Shown one piece after another: positions 51,875-64,000 of a stretch of DNA of 64,000 bases. This DNA is from Nemertoderma westbladi. Taxonomy: Eukaryota; Xenacoelomorpha; Nemertodermatida; Nemertodermatidae. The first letter of the stretch is position 1; each line of letters opens with the position of its first letter. The stretch covers positions 1 to 64,000 of the forward strand of contig JAUCBJ010007204.1 in NCBI GenBank assembly GCA_032718475.1, written 5' to 3'. The notes under the pieces were generated by a model, which searched no databases, was not told the origin of the DNA, and worked only from the letters and a program-made list of their open reading frames with translations. A program made the translations under genes and the position numbers.

Positions 51875-53490
51875 GAAGAAATACAAATTCACCCCTCTCC
51901 TCTCCGCAGGGGCATTTTACCCAAATACTACTATTACTATGTCGAGCGAACTCGGACAGTGGAAATGAGATCCTTCCAGGCTTCCCGATTCTCCATAGTT
52001 CAGTATCCCTTTCAAGTTGATCTATATATGTTATGGCCGGTCGTCCACGACTACGCTTTCCATGAGTTGGTTGCCAGAAAAGTAGATCTGGTATGACCTC
52101 GTCTTTACTTCGCCAGCAGTGACAACTGAATCTTAATCTGCATTCATGGAGGGTGGTATTGTACCATAAAGCTCGGTGTTTGTCATGTGTTGTCTCCAGC
52201 TGATGTTTAGGGCTGCCCTTAGTAGTCTTGTGTAGCAACCATCAATTCGTTGTTCAAGTGATTTAGTCAGTGTCCAGGTCTCACCACCGTATAAAAATGC
52301 ACTTTCCACTGTGGCTCGAAAGAACTTAGTCTTCAGTTGCCTGGAGAGATCTGATTTCCAGATGGTATCCATTTTTGATAGAACTACCCAAGCCTTTGCT
52401 TTCCTAACTTCTATGTCCTTTTTGCTACTTTCTATCCATGATCCAAGGTACTGGAAGTCGTCAACCTTCCTTAGTTGATTATTATCAATGGTTGTCAAGT
52501 TTCCATCAACATTAAAGGTCATGAATTCGGTCTTGGTAGCATTTATATGCAATCCAACCTCCTTAGCAGCCCTCTCCACTTTATTTAGTAGAAGCTGTGC
52601 ATCTGCAAGGGTATTAGAGAGCAAGGCGATGTCATCCGCGAAGTCGGTGTCTGTGACTGTAGTTGCCGGATACCTACTACTTCTGCGTTCTTGAAATGTG
52701 AATAGTAATGGTGCTAATGTGTCACCTTGCAGTACGCCAGCCAAGATTGAGAAAAACTCAGTTTCACCATCTGGTGAGAGTACCTGCGCTTCTGTGTCAC
52801 AATATAACAATCCAATGCCAGCAACAATTACTTCTGTTAATCCATAAGCTCTTAGGATTTCAAGCATTTTGCCTCTATGGATGGAGTCGAATGCCTTCTT
52901 GAAGTCCAACAAAAGTTATGACTGCGCGGAGATTCTTTACTTTATTCCTTCAATCAGTCTCCGTAGTGCAAGTATCTGATCTATTGTTGATCTACTTGGT
53001 CGAAATCCGTTTTGGCTCTTACGCAGTAGTTTCTCTATGTGAGGCCTAATCCTATATAGAATCATTTTATTGTATATTTTGGCAGCTACCACAAGCAGAC
53101 AGATCCCACGATAGTTTGTTGGTATACCGAGGTCTCCTTTCTTGGGGAGAGGCTTTAGTTGACCTTTAGTCAAAATTGGTGGTGGCTTTTCCCCCTTTAA
53201 CATCCTGTTGCAAACATTCAATAATGGTCTGTTTAGCACTCCTGTTTTCCATACCTCCGCTGGGATTTCATCTAATCCACTCGCTTTTTTATTGGAGATG
53301 CTTTTAATGCTTCTTTGGAGTTCGGCAGGTGTGAAGTCCCCTGTTTCTATAGGTAGTGTCTTGTCATATTATTTCCTTGTAGGGCTGACCTCGATGTTTG
53401 GTGGCTGCCCAAGCAAGTTGCTGAAGTGATTTTTCCACTTCCCAACACGTTCTTCAGGACTCGCAATATTTCCAAAACTGTTGTGCTATG
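51875..53490 (-). pseudogene. 5'-truncated RTE/CR1-like LINE, reverse transcriptase
   Basis: Minus strand. From about 53480 downwards: the RT start (KASGLDEIPAEVW), KGDLGIPTNYRGICLL, NGFRPSRSTIDQILALRRLI, DFKKAFDSIHRGKML, GVLQGDTLAPLLF, then DTDFADDIALLS with an intact catalytic DD pair. The connector (YLGSWI, YGGETWTLTK, GCYTRLLRAALNISW) and C-terminal region (RSRGRPAITYIDQLERD) follow. A frame change near 52910 separates the two main parts, and a short in-frame deletion follows LLF. Endonuclease is absent, so the copy is 5'-truncated. It is the same LINE group as at 1-3262 but better preserved at the DD motif. Confidence 0.85.
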
Positions 53491-53580
53491 GACACTGGAC
53501 AGGCATAGATAGGTTTTATGTATATAGAATAATAGTTAAGTTAAAGGATTCGTACCAAATCAAAAACTCCTCAGAAACCT

Positions 53581-53648
53581 ATGCTGGGATCGAACCCACG
53601 ACCTACGGATTGATGTGAATTCATTTTTAACCACAACGCCAAGGTGTA
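53581..53648 (-). repeat. tRNA-derived SINE fragment
   Basis: Minus strand A box TGGCGTTGTGGT (53630-53641) and B box GGGTTCGATCC (53587-53597), a clear internal RNA polymerase III promoter pair about 32 bp apart. Without a full cloverleaf it is best read as a SINE head. Confidence 0.6.
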
Positions 53649-53856
53649 ACTGAAAGAAAATTGGTGGTACAATTTAAAATAAGACAATTAATTACTTGGC
53701 TATTCTCATTTCATCACACCTCATCCATTTTTACCTACTTTCTCGTCCTATTGTCATATTTAATCTATTAAATATTTCCTTGCTAAGGTTAAGGTATTAT
53801 TATAGACAAGTACAGCAGCAGCTTAATTAAGGTTATGATACACAGATAATGTTTAT

Positions 53857-54141
53857 AATAATAAATGAATTGTTGTGGGGTGAGTGACGGTGAATTAAAT
53901 ATATAATGTAGATAAGACAATATGATAATGCTCTCCATAGCGAAAAATATCAACCGACCCTGTTAGGGCCCGAACCCGGTACCTAGGTTTCAAACTTCTG
54001 GTTATCATCAGCCGGGTGTGTGTACTGAGCTACAGGGTCGGTTGATACTTTTCGCTATGGAGAGCATTATCATATTGTCTTATCTACATTATATAGTTAA
54101 TTTACCGTCTCTCACCCAACAACAATTCATTTATTATTATT
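53857..54141. repeat. Near-perfect palindrome with a tRNA-like loop
   Basis: Left arm (53857-53962) and right arm (about 54035-54141) are inverted copies of about 105 bp with few mismatches (landmarks gataatgctctccatagcg and cgctatggagagcattatc). The unpaired centre (minus strand) reads as a tRNA-like body: TAGCTCAGT, then GGGTTCGGGCCC (53966-53977) as B box, closed by GACCCTGT and ACAGGGTC. It is either two SINEs inserted head to head or a foldback MITE that carries a Pol III promoter. Confidence 0.8.
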
Positions 54142-54289
54142 AATTAACAACCTGGGCCAGGCATACGGGGTTACAGTGGTTTCTACAACACTGTATAGTA
54201 GTTATTCTTTGAGGCATGGTTGCCATTTCTGGCAGAGCACGGGAATAACGAACTTGTACTTTCCTTTGAGTGATTAGTTGGCCTAAATA

Positions 54290-54475
54290 TGATCTCCCAC
54301 TCCACAGCGAAATTTTCATCCGGTCTGGTAGATCAGTACACTCACCCGGCTGATGATAACCGGAAGTTTGAAACCTAGGTACCGGGTTCGAGCCCCAACA
54401 GTGTCGGTTGATATTTTTCGCTATGTAGAGCATTATCATATTGTCTTATCTACATTATACAGATAATGTTTGTAT
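54290..54475 (+). repeat. Second copy of the tRNA-like SINE
   Basis: Plus-strand sequence matching the loop and right arm of the palindrome: ggctgatgataaccgg, gggttcgagcccc (B box, 54384-54396), then gagcattatcatattgtc. It lacks the left arm, so the family's basic form is a tRNA-like head followed by a tail of about 55 bp. Confidence 0.75.
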
Positions 54476-54807
54476 TTTTGGGAGAGACCCGAGTAAGTGG
54501 ATAAGACTTGACTACGAGTTTTAATTAAGTCGTAAATAACTTTATTCATCAACATCAACTTTGCTGTTGTTAATCATAAAGACTTAGAGACATCCACCAA
54601 CTTCCAGCAAATTAATGGTGAGTCGGAATACAGTAAGTTATAAGTGACACTGTTAAATCTGAACATTTTTAATAAATTGAAAGGAAAATGATAAATTCAG
54701 TCAATTTTACGATTATAATTATTTTTTTCATTTTTTGTTGTTTCATCAAAAAATATTTGTGTTAATAAATCATCAATAAATAATCATCAATAAATCAATC
54801 ACTTGAT

Positions 54808-54965
54808 AGGGGGAACTTTCGACGCAATCAAAATTCTTTCCTCACCAGAAAAAAATCGTAGAAATCACAGCTGATTTCTATCAAAAATACAACTGTAACC
54901 TGTTCTATTGACATTATTTTTTGCTTTTGCTTTGGTTCGAATAAAGCTCACTGTAACCTGTTCCC
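54808..54965. repeat. Interspersed repeat, copy 2
   Basis: Diverged copy of 45952-46090, same orientation; shared words include aactttcgacgc, cagctgatt and tgtaacctgt. No coding content. Confidence 0.7.
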
Positions 54966-55926
54966 TTTTCTTAAATGATAATTTAACATTGAGACGAGAG
55001 GGGAATAATACTATTGTACTTGTACAACAAAATAACGAAGTGTTTCTTCAAAAACTAAATAGGCCTACTATAAATTTACAAATCGTAGATAAGCCGGTGA
55101 TGGCAGATGGCACAGCAAGAACATGCATAAAATAAGTTGCAGCACACAAAAAAAACAATAACATCATAATAAAAACTATTTCGTCGAGAATAAAAGCGGC
55201 TTGTAGCTGTTGGTGCGTATGTATGGTGTGGTGCGTGGTTAGGGAGTTACTAATTGGGCTATAAATCAGGGAAAACAAAGATCAAATATAAAATATATAG
55301 TCAATATAAAAACGCCTCTACCCACTGCAACACAGCAACCTGGTCCAGGCAGAACTAACTGGAGCAGAGGTAGAGGGAGGGATGTTTAAGAGTCTGTGTT
55401 TATCCCTCAAAGTGCCTGTAACTACCCCTAGGGAACCCGACAAACATGCCACCATCCACATGGAGTCTATACCAATTAATGAGACTATAGACAGTTCCAG
55501 GCGATGTTTCTTCCACATGTTTAACAAATAGAATGGATGCATAGTGCCAGCCAACCAGACTGCTCCTCCAACAGGCCGCCCCTGTGCGGGGTGCCGGGCT
55601 AATTGGCAAGCCTTTTGTTTTACCCGCGGGCGTGTTTCCCCCTCATTGGCTCAACACAGACGGAAATCCGTTGCCTGTTTCCCTGAAGTCGCTTCTCTCA
55701 ATCAGACTTACCGTATTAACTGGCAGAGTTTCGATTTAAGCTCATCATTTGTCTCATTGCGAAGGTTGTTAATAGTAGGTAATTAGAGATCAACTTAGAA
55801 ATAAAAAAGGTTTTCGGTTTTTTTGTCGTCGTTTTCCTCGGATTTCCAATTTCTTTAGTAATCAGAACCAATGTTACATTGCGCTAAGCCCTGACCCTCA
55901 TCACACCTACCATTCTCGGATCCACC
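54966..55926. other. Intergenic sequence, nothing recognised
   Basis: Short frames at 55318-55609 (minus) and 55544-55786 (plus) have no recognised domain. GC content rises from about 55320 towards the satellite array. Confidence 0.4.
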
Positions 55927-58900
55927 CGGCCCCCTCACCCCAACTCCATTATGTTCCGCTACTCCCTGCCCCCTCACCCCAACTCCATTATGTTCCGCTA
56001 CTCCCTGCCCCCTCACCCCAACTCCATTATGTTCCACTACTCCCTGCCCCCTCAGCCCAACTCCATTATGTTCCGCTACTCCCCGCCCCCTCACCCCAAC
56101 TCCAATAAGTTCCACTACTCCCTGCCCCCTCACCCCAACTTCATTCTGTTCCACTACTCCCTGCCCCCTCAGCCCAACTCCATTATGTTCCGCTACTCCC
56201 CGCCCCCTCACCCCAACTCCAATAAGTTCCACTACTCCCTGCCCCCTCACCCCAACTCCATTATGTTCCGCTACTCCCTGCCCCCTCAGCCCAACTCCAT
56301 TATGTTCCGCTACTCCCCGCCCCCTCACCCCAACTCCAATAAGTTCCACTACTCCCTGCCCCCTCACCCCAACTTCATTCTGTTCCACTACTCCCTGCCC
56401 CCTCACCCCAACTCCATTATGTTCCGCTACTCCCTGCCCCCTCAGCCCAACTCCATTATGTTCCGCTACTCCCTGCCCCCTCAGCCCAACTCCATTATGT
56501 ACCACCACTCCCCGCCCCCTCACCCCAACTCCATTATGTTCCGCTACTCCCTGCCCCCTCAGCCCAACTCCATTATGTTCCGCTACTCCCCGCCCCCTCA
56601 CCCCAACTCCAATAAGTTCCACTACTCCCTGCCCCCTCACCCCAACTTCATTCTGTTCCACTACTCCCTGCCCCCTCAGCCCAACTCCATTATGTTCCGC
56701 TACTCCCCGCCCCCTCACCCCAACTCCAATAAGTTCCACTACTCCCTGCCCCCTCACCCCAACTCCATTATGTTCCGCTACTCCCTGCCCCCTCAGCCCA
56801 ACTCCATTATGTTCCGCTACTCCCCGCCCCCTCACCCCAACTCCAATAAGTTCCACTACTCCCTGCCCCCTCACCCCAACTTCATTCTGTTCCACTACTC
56901 CCTGCCCCCTCACCCCAACTCCATTATGTTCCGCTACTCCCTGCCCCCTCAGCCCAACTCCATTATGTTCCGCTACTCCCTGCCCCCTCAGCCCAACTCC
57001 ATTATGTACCACCACTCCCCGCCCCCTCACCCCAACTCCAATAAGTTCCACTACTCCCCGCCCCCTCACCCCAACTCCATTCTGTTCCACGACCCCTGCC
57101 CCCTCACCCCAACTCCATTCTGTTCCACAACCTCCTGCCCCCTCACCCCAACTCCATTAAGTTCCACTACTCCCCGCCCCCTCACCCCAACTCCATTCTC
57201 TTCCACTACTCCCTGCCCCCTCACCCCAACTCCAATAAGTTCCGCTACTCCCTGCCCCCTCACCCCAACTCCATTCTGTTTCACAACCTCCTGCCCCCTC
57301 ACCCCAACTCCAATAAGTTCCACTACTCCCCGCCCCCTCACCCCAACTCCATTCTGTTCCACGACCCCTGCCCCCTCACCCCAACTCCATTCTGTTCCAC
57401 AACCTCCTGCCCCCTCACCCCAACTCCATTAAGTTCCACTACTCCCCGCCCCCTCACCCCAACTCCATTAAGTTCCACAACCTCCTGCCCCCCTCAGCCC
57501 AACTCCATTCTGTTTCACAACCTCCTGCCCCCTCACCCCAACTCCAATAAGTTCCACTACTCCCCGCCCCCTCACCCCAACTCCATTCTGTTCCACGACC
57601 CCTGCCCCCTCACCCCAACTCCATTCTGTTCCACAACCTCCTGCCCCCTCACCCCAACTCCATTAAGTTCCACTACTCCCCGCCCCCTCACCCCAACTCC
57701 ATTAAGTTCCACAACCTCCTGCCCCCCTCAGCCCAACTCCATTCTGTTCCACTACTCCCTGCCCCCTCACCCCAACTCCATTCTGTTTCACAACCTCCTG
57801 CCCCCTCACCCCAACTCCATTAAGTTCCACTACTCCCCGCCCCCTCACCCCAACTCCAATAAGTTCCACTACTCCCCGCCCCCTCACCCCAACTCCATTC
57901 TGTTCCACGACCCCTGCCCCCTCACCCCAACTCCATTCTGTTCCACAACCTCCTGCCCCCTCACCCCAACTCCATTAAGTTCCACTACTCCCCGCCCCCT
58001 CACCCCAACTCCATTAAGTTCCACAACCTCCTGCCCCCCTCAGCCCAACTCCATTCTGTTCCACTACTCCCTGCCCCCTCACCCCAACTCCATTCTGTTT
58101 CACAACCTCCTGCCCCCTCACCCCAACTCCATTAAGTTCCACTACTCCCCGCCCCCTCACCCCAACTCCATTAAGTTCCACAACCTCCTGCCCCCCTCAG
58201 CCCAACTCCATTCTGTTCCACTACTCCTTGCCCCCTCACCCCAACTCCATTCTGTTCCACAACCTCCTGCCCCCTCACCCCAACTCCATTCTGTTCCACA
58301 ACCTCCTGGCCCCTCACCCCAACTCCATTAAGTTCCACTACTCCCCGCCCCCTCAGCCCAACTCCATTCTGTTCCACTACTCCCTGCCCCCTCACCCCAA
58401 CTCCATTCTGTTCCACAACCTCCTGCCCCCTCACCCCAACTCCATTCTGTTCCACAACCTCCTGCCCCCTCACCCCAACTCCATTCTGTTCCACAACCTA
58501 CTGCCCCCTCACCCCAACTCCATTAAGTTCCACTACTCCCCGGCCCCTCACCCCAACTCCATTCTGTTCCACAACCTCCTGCCCCCTCACCCCAACTCCA
58601 ATAAGTTCCACTACTCCCTGCCCCCTCACCCCAACTCCAATAAGTTCCACTACTCCCCGCCCCCTCACCCCTACTCCAATAAGTTCCACTACTCCCCGCC
58701 CCCTCACCCCAACTCCAATAAGTTCCACTACTCCCTGCCCCCTCACCCCAACTTCATTCTGTTCCACTACTCCCTGCCCCCTCACCCCAACTCCATTCTG
58801 TTCCACAACCTCCTGCCCCCTCACCCCAACTCCATTCTGTTCCACAACCTCCTGCCCCCTCACCCCAACTCCATTAAGTTCCACTACTCCCCGCCCCCTC

Positions 58901-61900
58901 ACCCCAACTCCATTCTGTTCCACAACCTCCTGCCCCTTCACCCCAACTCCATTATGTTCCGCTACTCCCTGCCCCCTCAGCCCTACTCCATTCTGTTCCA
59001 CTACTCCCTGCCCCCTCACCCCAACTCCATTCTGTTCCACAACCTCCTGCCCCCTCACCCCAACTCCATTCTGTTCCACAACCTCCTGCCCCCTCACCCC
59101 AACTCCATTCTGTTCCACAACCTCCTGCCCCCTCACCCCAACTCCATTAAGTTCCACTACTCCCCGCCCCCTCACCCCAACTCCATTCTGTTCCACAACC
59201 TCCTGCCCCCTCACCCCAACTCCAATAAGTTCCACTACTCCCTGCCCCCTCACCCCAACTCCAATAAGTTCCACTACTCCCCGCCCCCTCACCCTAACTC
59301 CAATAAGTTACACTTCTCCCCGCCCCCTCACCCCATCTCCATTCTGTTCCACAACCTCCTGCCCCCTCACCCCAACTCCAATAAGTTCCACTACTCCCTG
59401 CCCCCTCACCTCAACTCCAATAAGTTCCACTACTCCCCGCCCCCTCACCCTAACTCCAATAAGTTACACTTCTCCCCGCCCCCTCACCCCAACTCCATCC
59501 TGTTCCACAACCTCCTGCCCCCTCACCCCAACTCCAATAAGTTCCACTTCTCCCCGCCCCCTCACCCCAACTCCATTCTGTTCCACAACCTCCTGCCCCC
59601 TCACCCCAACTCCATTCTGTTCCACAACCTCCTGCCCCCTCACCCCAACTCCATTATGTTCCACAACCTCCTGCCCGTCACCCCAACTCCAATAAGTTCC
59701 ACTACTCCCTGCCCCCTCACCCCAACTCCAATAAGTTCCACTACTCCCCGCCCCCTCACCCCAACTCCATTCTGTTCCACAACCTCCTGCCCCGTCACCC
59801 CAACTCCAATAAGTTCCACTACTCCCTGCCCCCTAACCCCAACTCCAATAAGTTCCACTACTCCCTGCCCCCTCACCCCAACTCCAATAAGTTACACTAC
59901 TCCCTGCCCCCTCACCCCAACTCCAATAAGTTCCACTACTCCCTGCCCCCTCACCCCAACTCCAATAAGTTCCACTACTCCCTGCCCCCTCACCCCAACT
60001 CCAATAAGTTCCACTACTCCCCGCCCCCTCACCCCAACTCCATTCTGTTCCACAACCTCCTGCCCCCTCACCCCAACTCCAATAAGTTCCACTTCTCCCC
60101 GCCCCCTCACCCCAACTCCATTCTGTTCCACAACCTCCTGCCCCCTCACCCCAACTCCAATAAGTTCCACTACCCCCCGCCCCCTCACCCCAACTCCATT
60201 CTGTTCCACAACCTCCTGCCCCGTCACCCCAACTCCAATAAGTTCCACTACTCCCTGCCCCCTCACCCCAACTCCAATAAGTTCCACTTCTCCCCGCCCC
60301 CTCACCCCAACTCCATTCTGTTCCACAACCTCCTGCCCCCTCACCCCAACTCCAATAAGTTCCACTTCTCCCCGCCCCCTCACCCCAACTCCATTCTGTT
60401 CCACAACCTCCTGCCCCCTCACCCCAACTCCAATAAGTTCCACTACTCCCTGCCCCCTCACCCCAACTCCATTCTGTTCCACAACCTCCCGCCCCCTCAC
60501 CCCAACTCCATTCTGTTCCACAACCTCCTGCCCCCTCACCCCAACTCCAATAAGTTCCACTACTCCCTGCCCCCTCACCCCAACTCCATTCTGTTCCACA
60601 ACCTCCTGCCCCCTCACCCCAACTCCATTCTGTTCCACAACCTCCTGCCCCCTCACCCCAACTCCAATAAGTTCCACTACTCCCCGCCCCCTCACCCCAA
60701 CTCCATTAAGTTCCACTACTTCCCGCCCCCTCACCCCAACTCCATTCTGTTCCACAACCTCCTGCCCCCTCACCCCAACTCCATTCTGTTCCACAACCTC
60801 CTGCCCCCTCACCCCAACTCCAATAAGTTCCACTACTCCCTGCCCCCTCACCCCAACTCCAATAAGTTCCATTACTCCCTGCCCCCTCACCCCAACTCCA
60901 TTAAGTTCCACTTCTCCCCGCCCCCTCACCCCAACTCCATTCTGTTCCACAACCTCCTGCCCCCTCACCCCAACTCCAATAAGTTCCACTACTCCCTGCC
61001 CCCTCACCCCAACTCCATTCTGTTCCACAACCTCCTGCCCCCTCACCCCAACTCCATTATGTTCCACAACCTCCTGCCCCCTCACCCCAACTCCAATAAG
61101 TTCCACTTCTCCCCGCCCCCTCACCCCAACTTCATTCTGTTCCACTACTCCCTGCCCCCTCACCCCAACTCCATTCTGTTCCACAACCTCCTGCCCCCTC
61201 ACCCCAACTCCATTATGTTCCACAACCTCCTTCCCCCTCACCCCAACTCCAATAAGTTCCACTACTCCCTGCCCCCTCACCCAAACTCCATTCTGTTCCA
61301 CAACCTCCTGCCCCCTCACACCAACTCCAATAAGTTCCACTACTCCCTGCCCCCTCACCCCAACTCCATTCTGTTCCACAACCTCCTGCCCCCTCACCCC
61401 AACTCCATTCTGTTCCACAACCTCCTGCCCCCTCACCCCAACTCCAATAAGTTCCACTACTCCCTGCCCCCTCACCCCAACTCCATTCTGTTCCACAACC
61501 TCCTGCCCCCTCACCCCAACTCCAATAAGTTCCACTACTCCCTGCCCCCTCACCCCAACTCCATTCTGTTCCACAACCTCCTGCCCCCTCACCCCAACTC
61601 CAATAAGTTCCACTTCTCCCCGCCCCCTCACCCCAACTCCAATAAGTTCCACTACTCCCTGCCCCCTCACCCCAACTCCATTCTGTTCCACAACCTCCTG
61701 CCCCCTCACCCCAACTCCAATAAGTTCCACTACTCCCCGCCCACTCACCCCAACTCCATTCTCTTCCACTACTCCCTGCCCCCTCACCCCAACTCCATTC
61801 TGTTCCACAACCTCCTGCCCCCTCACCCCAACTCCAATAAGTTCCACTACTCCCTGCCCCCTCACCCCAACTCCATTCTGTTCCACAACCTCCTGCCCCC

Positions 61901-61965
61901 TCACGCCAACTCCATTCTGTTCCACAACCTCCCGCCCCCTCAAACCAACTTCATTCTACTCAACT
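55927..61965. repeat. 39-bp satellite array, about 155 copies
   Basis: Six kilobases of a 39-bp unit, made of ccccctcaccccaactcca plus a variable 20-base half. The main variants of that half are ttctgttccacaacctcctg, ataagttccactactccctg, ttatgttccgctactccctg and ttaagttccactactccccg. They occur in ordered blocks. One block of 507 bp (13 units) repeats in tandem near 56000-57010 (rare word accaccactc at 56501 and 57008). The plus strand is nearly all pyrimidine-rich. Long frames on both strands (up to 1292 codons) come from the 13-codon period; single-base indels such as cgacccctg near 57091 shift them, so I do not call a protein. Confidence 0.95.
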
Positions 61966-62749
61966 CTTGCCCTCCTGACCCCAACTCAAATCCTCTCAAC
62001 TCCGTACCTGCCACCTCACCCCAACCACCCCCCCTCCTTCTCTAACCACTTCTCTCCCAATTCTTTGAGAACTGTTCCCGTTCCCTTATGTTCCATTCCA
62101 AACTGAATTTATGTTTTAAGACCAGAATCCCTATTCCGCAACACCTAATTACGTAGATTTCAATCTCATTAGTAAATTAAATTATTCAACACATTGAGTT
62201 GTAGACTTACAATTATGAAACACTTGACTGCATCTAATAAATTCTGGTGCTACCAATATTGTTAAATTATAACTCTGTGTAGATCGTAGGCCTAATAAAT
62301 ATTGATATTTCCGCTTAATTCTCTCGCATTAACAGCAATTAAAGAGTAAAATATAGTGTTAAAATTAATTTGTTATATCATTACTATTACTATTAAATTT
62401 CACTAACAGTTATTAATTGAATTGAGTTGGAATTATATTATCTACTGAATGATTTTATTATTGCAACAATAATTACAAGTATAATAATATTGTTCCGCCC
62501 ATATAAACAGACCATAATGGCGGATAACACAGGTCAGTTTGCTATAATTTAGTATGGGGCCAGACACGAAGTCCCTATGTTAGATTGAGTTATTAGCTGC
62601 TCAAAATCTAACACTAACGGCTGCGACAACTACTTGTAATTATTGACTCCATGACATTTGTGAGTTCGCAAAGGCTTCGCCTACTACTACGTGACTCACC
62701 CCATAAGTTGAATATTATTATTGAGTCATAAACACTAAACACACACAGA
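61966..62749. other. Intergenic sequence, nothing recognised
   Basis: The satellite decays into unique pyrimidine-rich sequence up to about 62105, then AT-rich DNA with no features I can support. Confidence 0.5.
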
Positions 62750-63693
62750 CAGGGCCGGATTTAGGCATAGGCCGAGTAGGCGTGCGGACTAGGGCCTCCC
62801 ATAAAAAGGGGGCCTCACACAAAAATACCATACCAGACATTTTTTAAATATAAATAACATTATTTTTTGAACTACAGTATTATCATATTCATATATTAAT
62901 CTAATATTTATATTATTATGTAAATATACAATTTTCGGAAATATCTTATCACACGCTAACAACTAAAATTTACAGAGCCTGTGCGTGCATGGCCTGTGTA
63001 AGGGCCTCCGGGCCAGAGGAGCCCAAAAAGGCTAGCCCTTAACAGAGACAAAACCAAGTCATTTCATAATATGCAATGCACTAAATAACTTTATGTTCAT
63101 TTAAATATTATGTTTGTTTGTGATCTATTATTTCTGGCAGTGGCAGTGGCGGAGGAGTTGTGTTTTTCGTATGAAAAAATGTCATTTCGAAATAATTGCC
63201 ATCAATGTTGAAACCTTCCCACCCCCACATAGAACAGCCTGTCTCAGGGTGTGCTTGTGTGGCGAGCCACGTAAGTCCAGGTGAGACTTTGCAAAGGCTC
63301 TTCTGGACTTACATACTGACAACAACAATGTCGGGCACGAAGGAAGCACACCAACTAACATTTCATTACGGTTTTCTGAATCGCTGATGTCATTTATGAT
63401 ATCAGTTTTAATATTTGGTGGAATATAGTCTGTCTGTTTACATTTTGGCGGACAAATTGGCAGACAGAGATTCCATGATAACTCGAGAACGGAAATAAAT
63501 TTCGATAAGCTGTTATCAGATTTGGAATCCTCATTAAATTACACTCTAGTTGTAATAAAAAACTAATTTCTGAATTTTTCACCAAAGGAGGCTACACACC
63601 CCCCCCCCCCCCTCAACCCTTAAAAAAAAATTTATTTGGGAGCCTTTCACAAAGTTATGGCTTAGGGACTCCCACAATCTAAATCCGGCCCTG
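62750..63693. mobile_element. hAT-like MITE, 944 bp
   Basis: Terminal inverted repeats CAGGGCCGGATTTAGG and CTAAATCCGGCCCTG. The flanks are both CA-rich (cacacaga and aacacaca), so the 8-bp target duplication expected for hAT is not clear. Internal inverted similarity includes gggcctcc words, and a C run lies at about 63599-63611. It has no transposase. A nested segment at about 63255-63325 has inverted acgtaagtccag / ctggacttac ends and may be another small insertion. Confidence 0.75.
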
Positions 63694-64000
63694 AACACAC
63701 ATCCCACAGCCTACAAACACTGACACAATGTCTATAATATTTGATTTATTGATTGTATGTATACGCAGCTACCTCTATACCAGTAAGTATTTTTTACTAT
63801 TTTACGATTAAACTCTAATGATAATTATAGAGCTGGTAGAGACACAGAGAAAATCCAACAGTCAATACAACAATGTGATTGAACAGTTTAGATAAAGATA
63901 TAAATAAATACAACGGACGCACTGCCGGTCTTTGCTATTAAGTTTATAGTGGAATTATAAACTAAATCAATGATTAGTATAAATTACGTCGGAAAGATTT
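63694..64000. other. Right edge, nothing recognised
   Basis: AT-rich sequence with no coding region or repeat that I can support. Confidence 0.5.

Noticed and set aside
55855-62106. Proline- and valine/glycine-rich frames up to 1292 codons
   Set aside because: They follow the 39-bp satellite period, exist on both strands at once and are shifted by single-base indels between units.

Overview
The window is nuclear DNA from an invertebrate animal. It holds a metazoan STAT gene, type II membrane glycosyltransferases, BEL/Pao LTR retrotransposons, RTE- and CR1-like LINEs, hAT-type MITEs, foldback elements, tRNA-like SINEs and several kilobases of minisatellite. There are no operons, rRNA genes or CRISPR arrays. 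The sequence alone does not let me name the species; the many TAGGCCTAC words and G-homopolymers look like a repeat-rich, probably marine, invertebrate.

Layout. 1-3262: decayed LINE. 3433-7414: an 18-bp minisatellite, then a 1.5-kb tandem duplication. 8000-10612: foldback element with inverted 12-bp minisatellite ends. 11093-26413: a complete 15.3-kb LTR element with 1.2-kb LTRs and a 5-bp target duplication. It has two long intact ORFs: a BEL/Pao gag-protease (1567 aa) and an unrecognised 1417-aa protein. It has no reverse transcriptase and no integrase catalytic domain. 26569-27860: CR1-like LINE fragment, cut by a second related LTR element (27861-34322) that keeps only one LTR, the leader and gag. 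36323-37366 and 47898-49109: two intronless DXD glycosyltransferase paralogues on either side of an intronless STAT gene (43417-45645). 38115-41182: a second foldback element with hairpin-repeat arms, an integrase-like fragment and a nested hAT MITE. 49309-51475: 63-bp minisatellite. 51875-53490: minus-strand LINE. 53581-54475: tRNA-like SINEs, one inside a near-perfect palindrome. 55927-61965: 6-kb array of a 39-bp repeat. 62750-63693: second hAT-like MITE.

The most unusual object is the 15.3-kb element. ORF1 runs in frame from the protease to what looks like the BEL linker before integrase, as if RT and RNase H had been removed. ORF2 has three zinc-knuckle-like clusters, a basic tail and a central region that resembles a DEDD-type 3'-5' exonuclease whose last acidic residue is replaced. 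The two LTRs differ by about three substitutions and two indels, so a non-autonomous element moved recently and must have borrowed RT and integrase. Host coding content is limited to STAT and the two glycosyltransferases, all uninterrupted by introns; most of the rest is mobile or satellite DNA.
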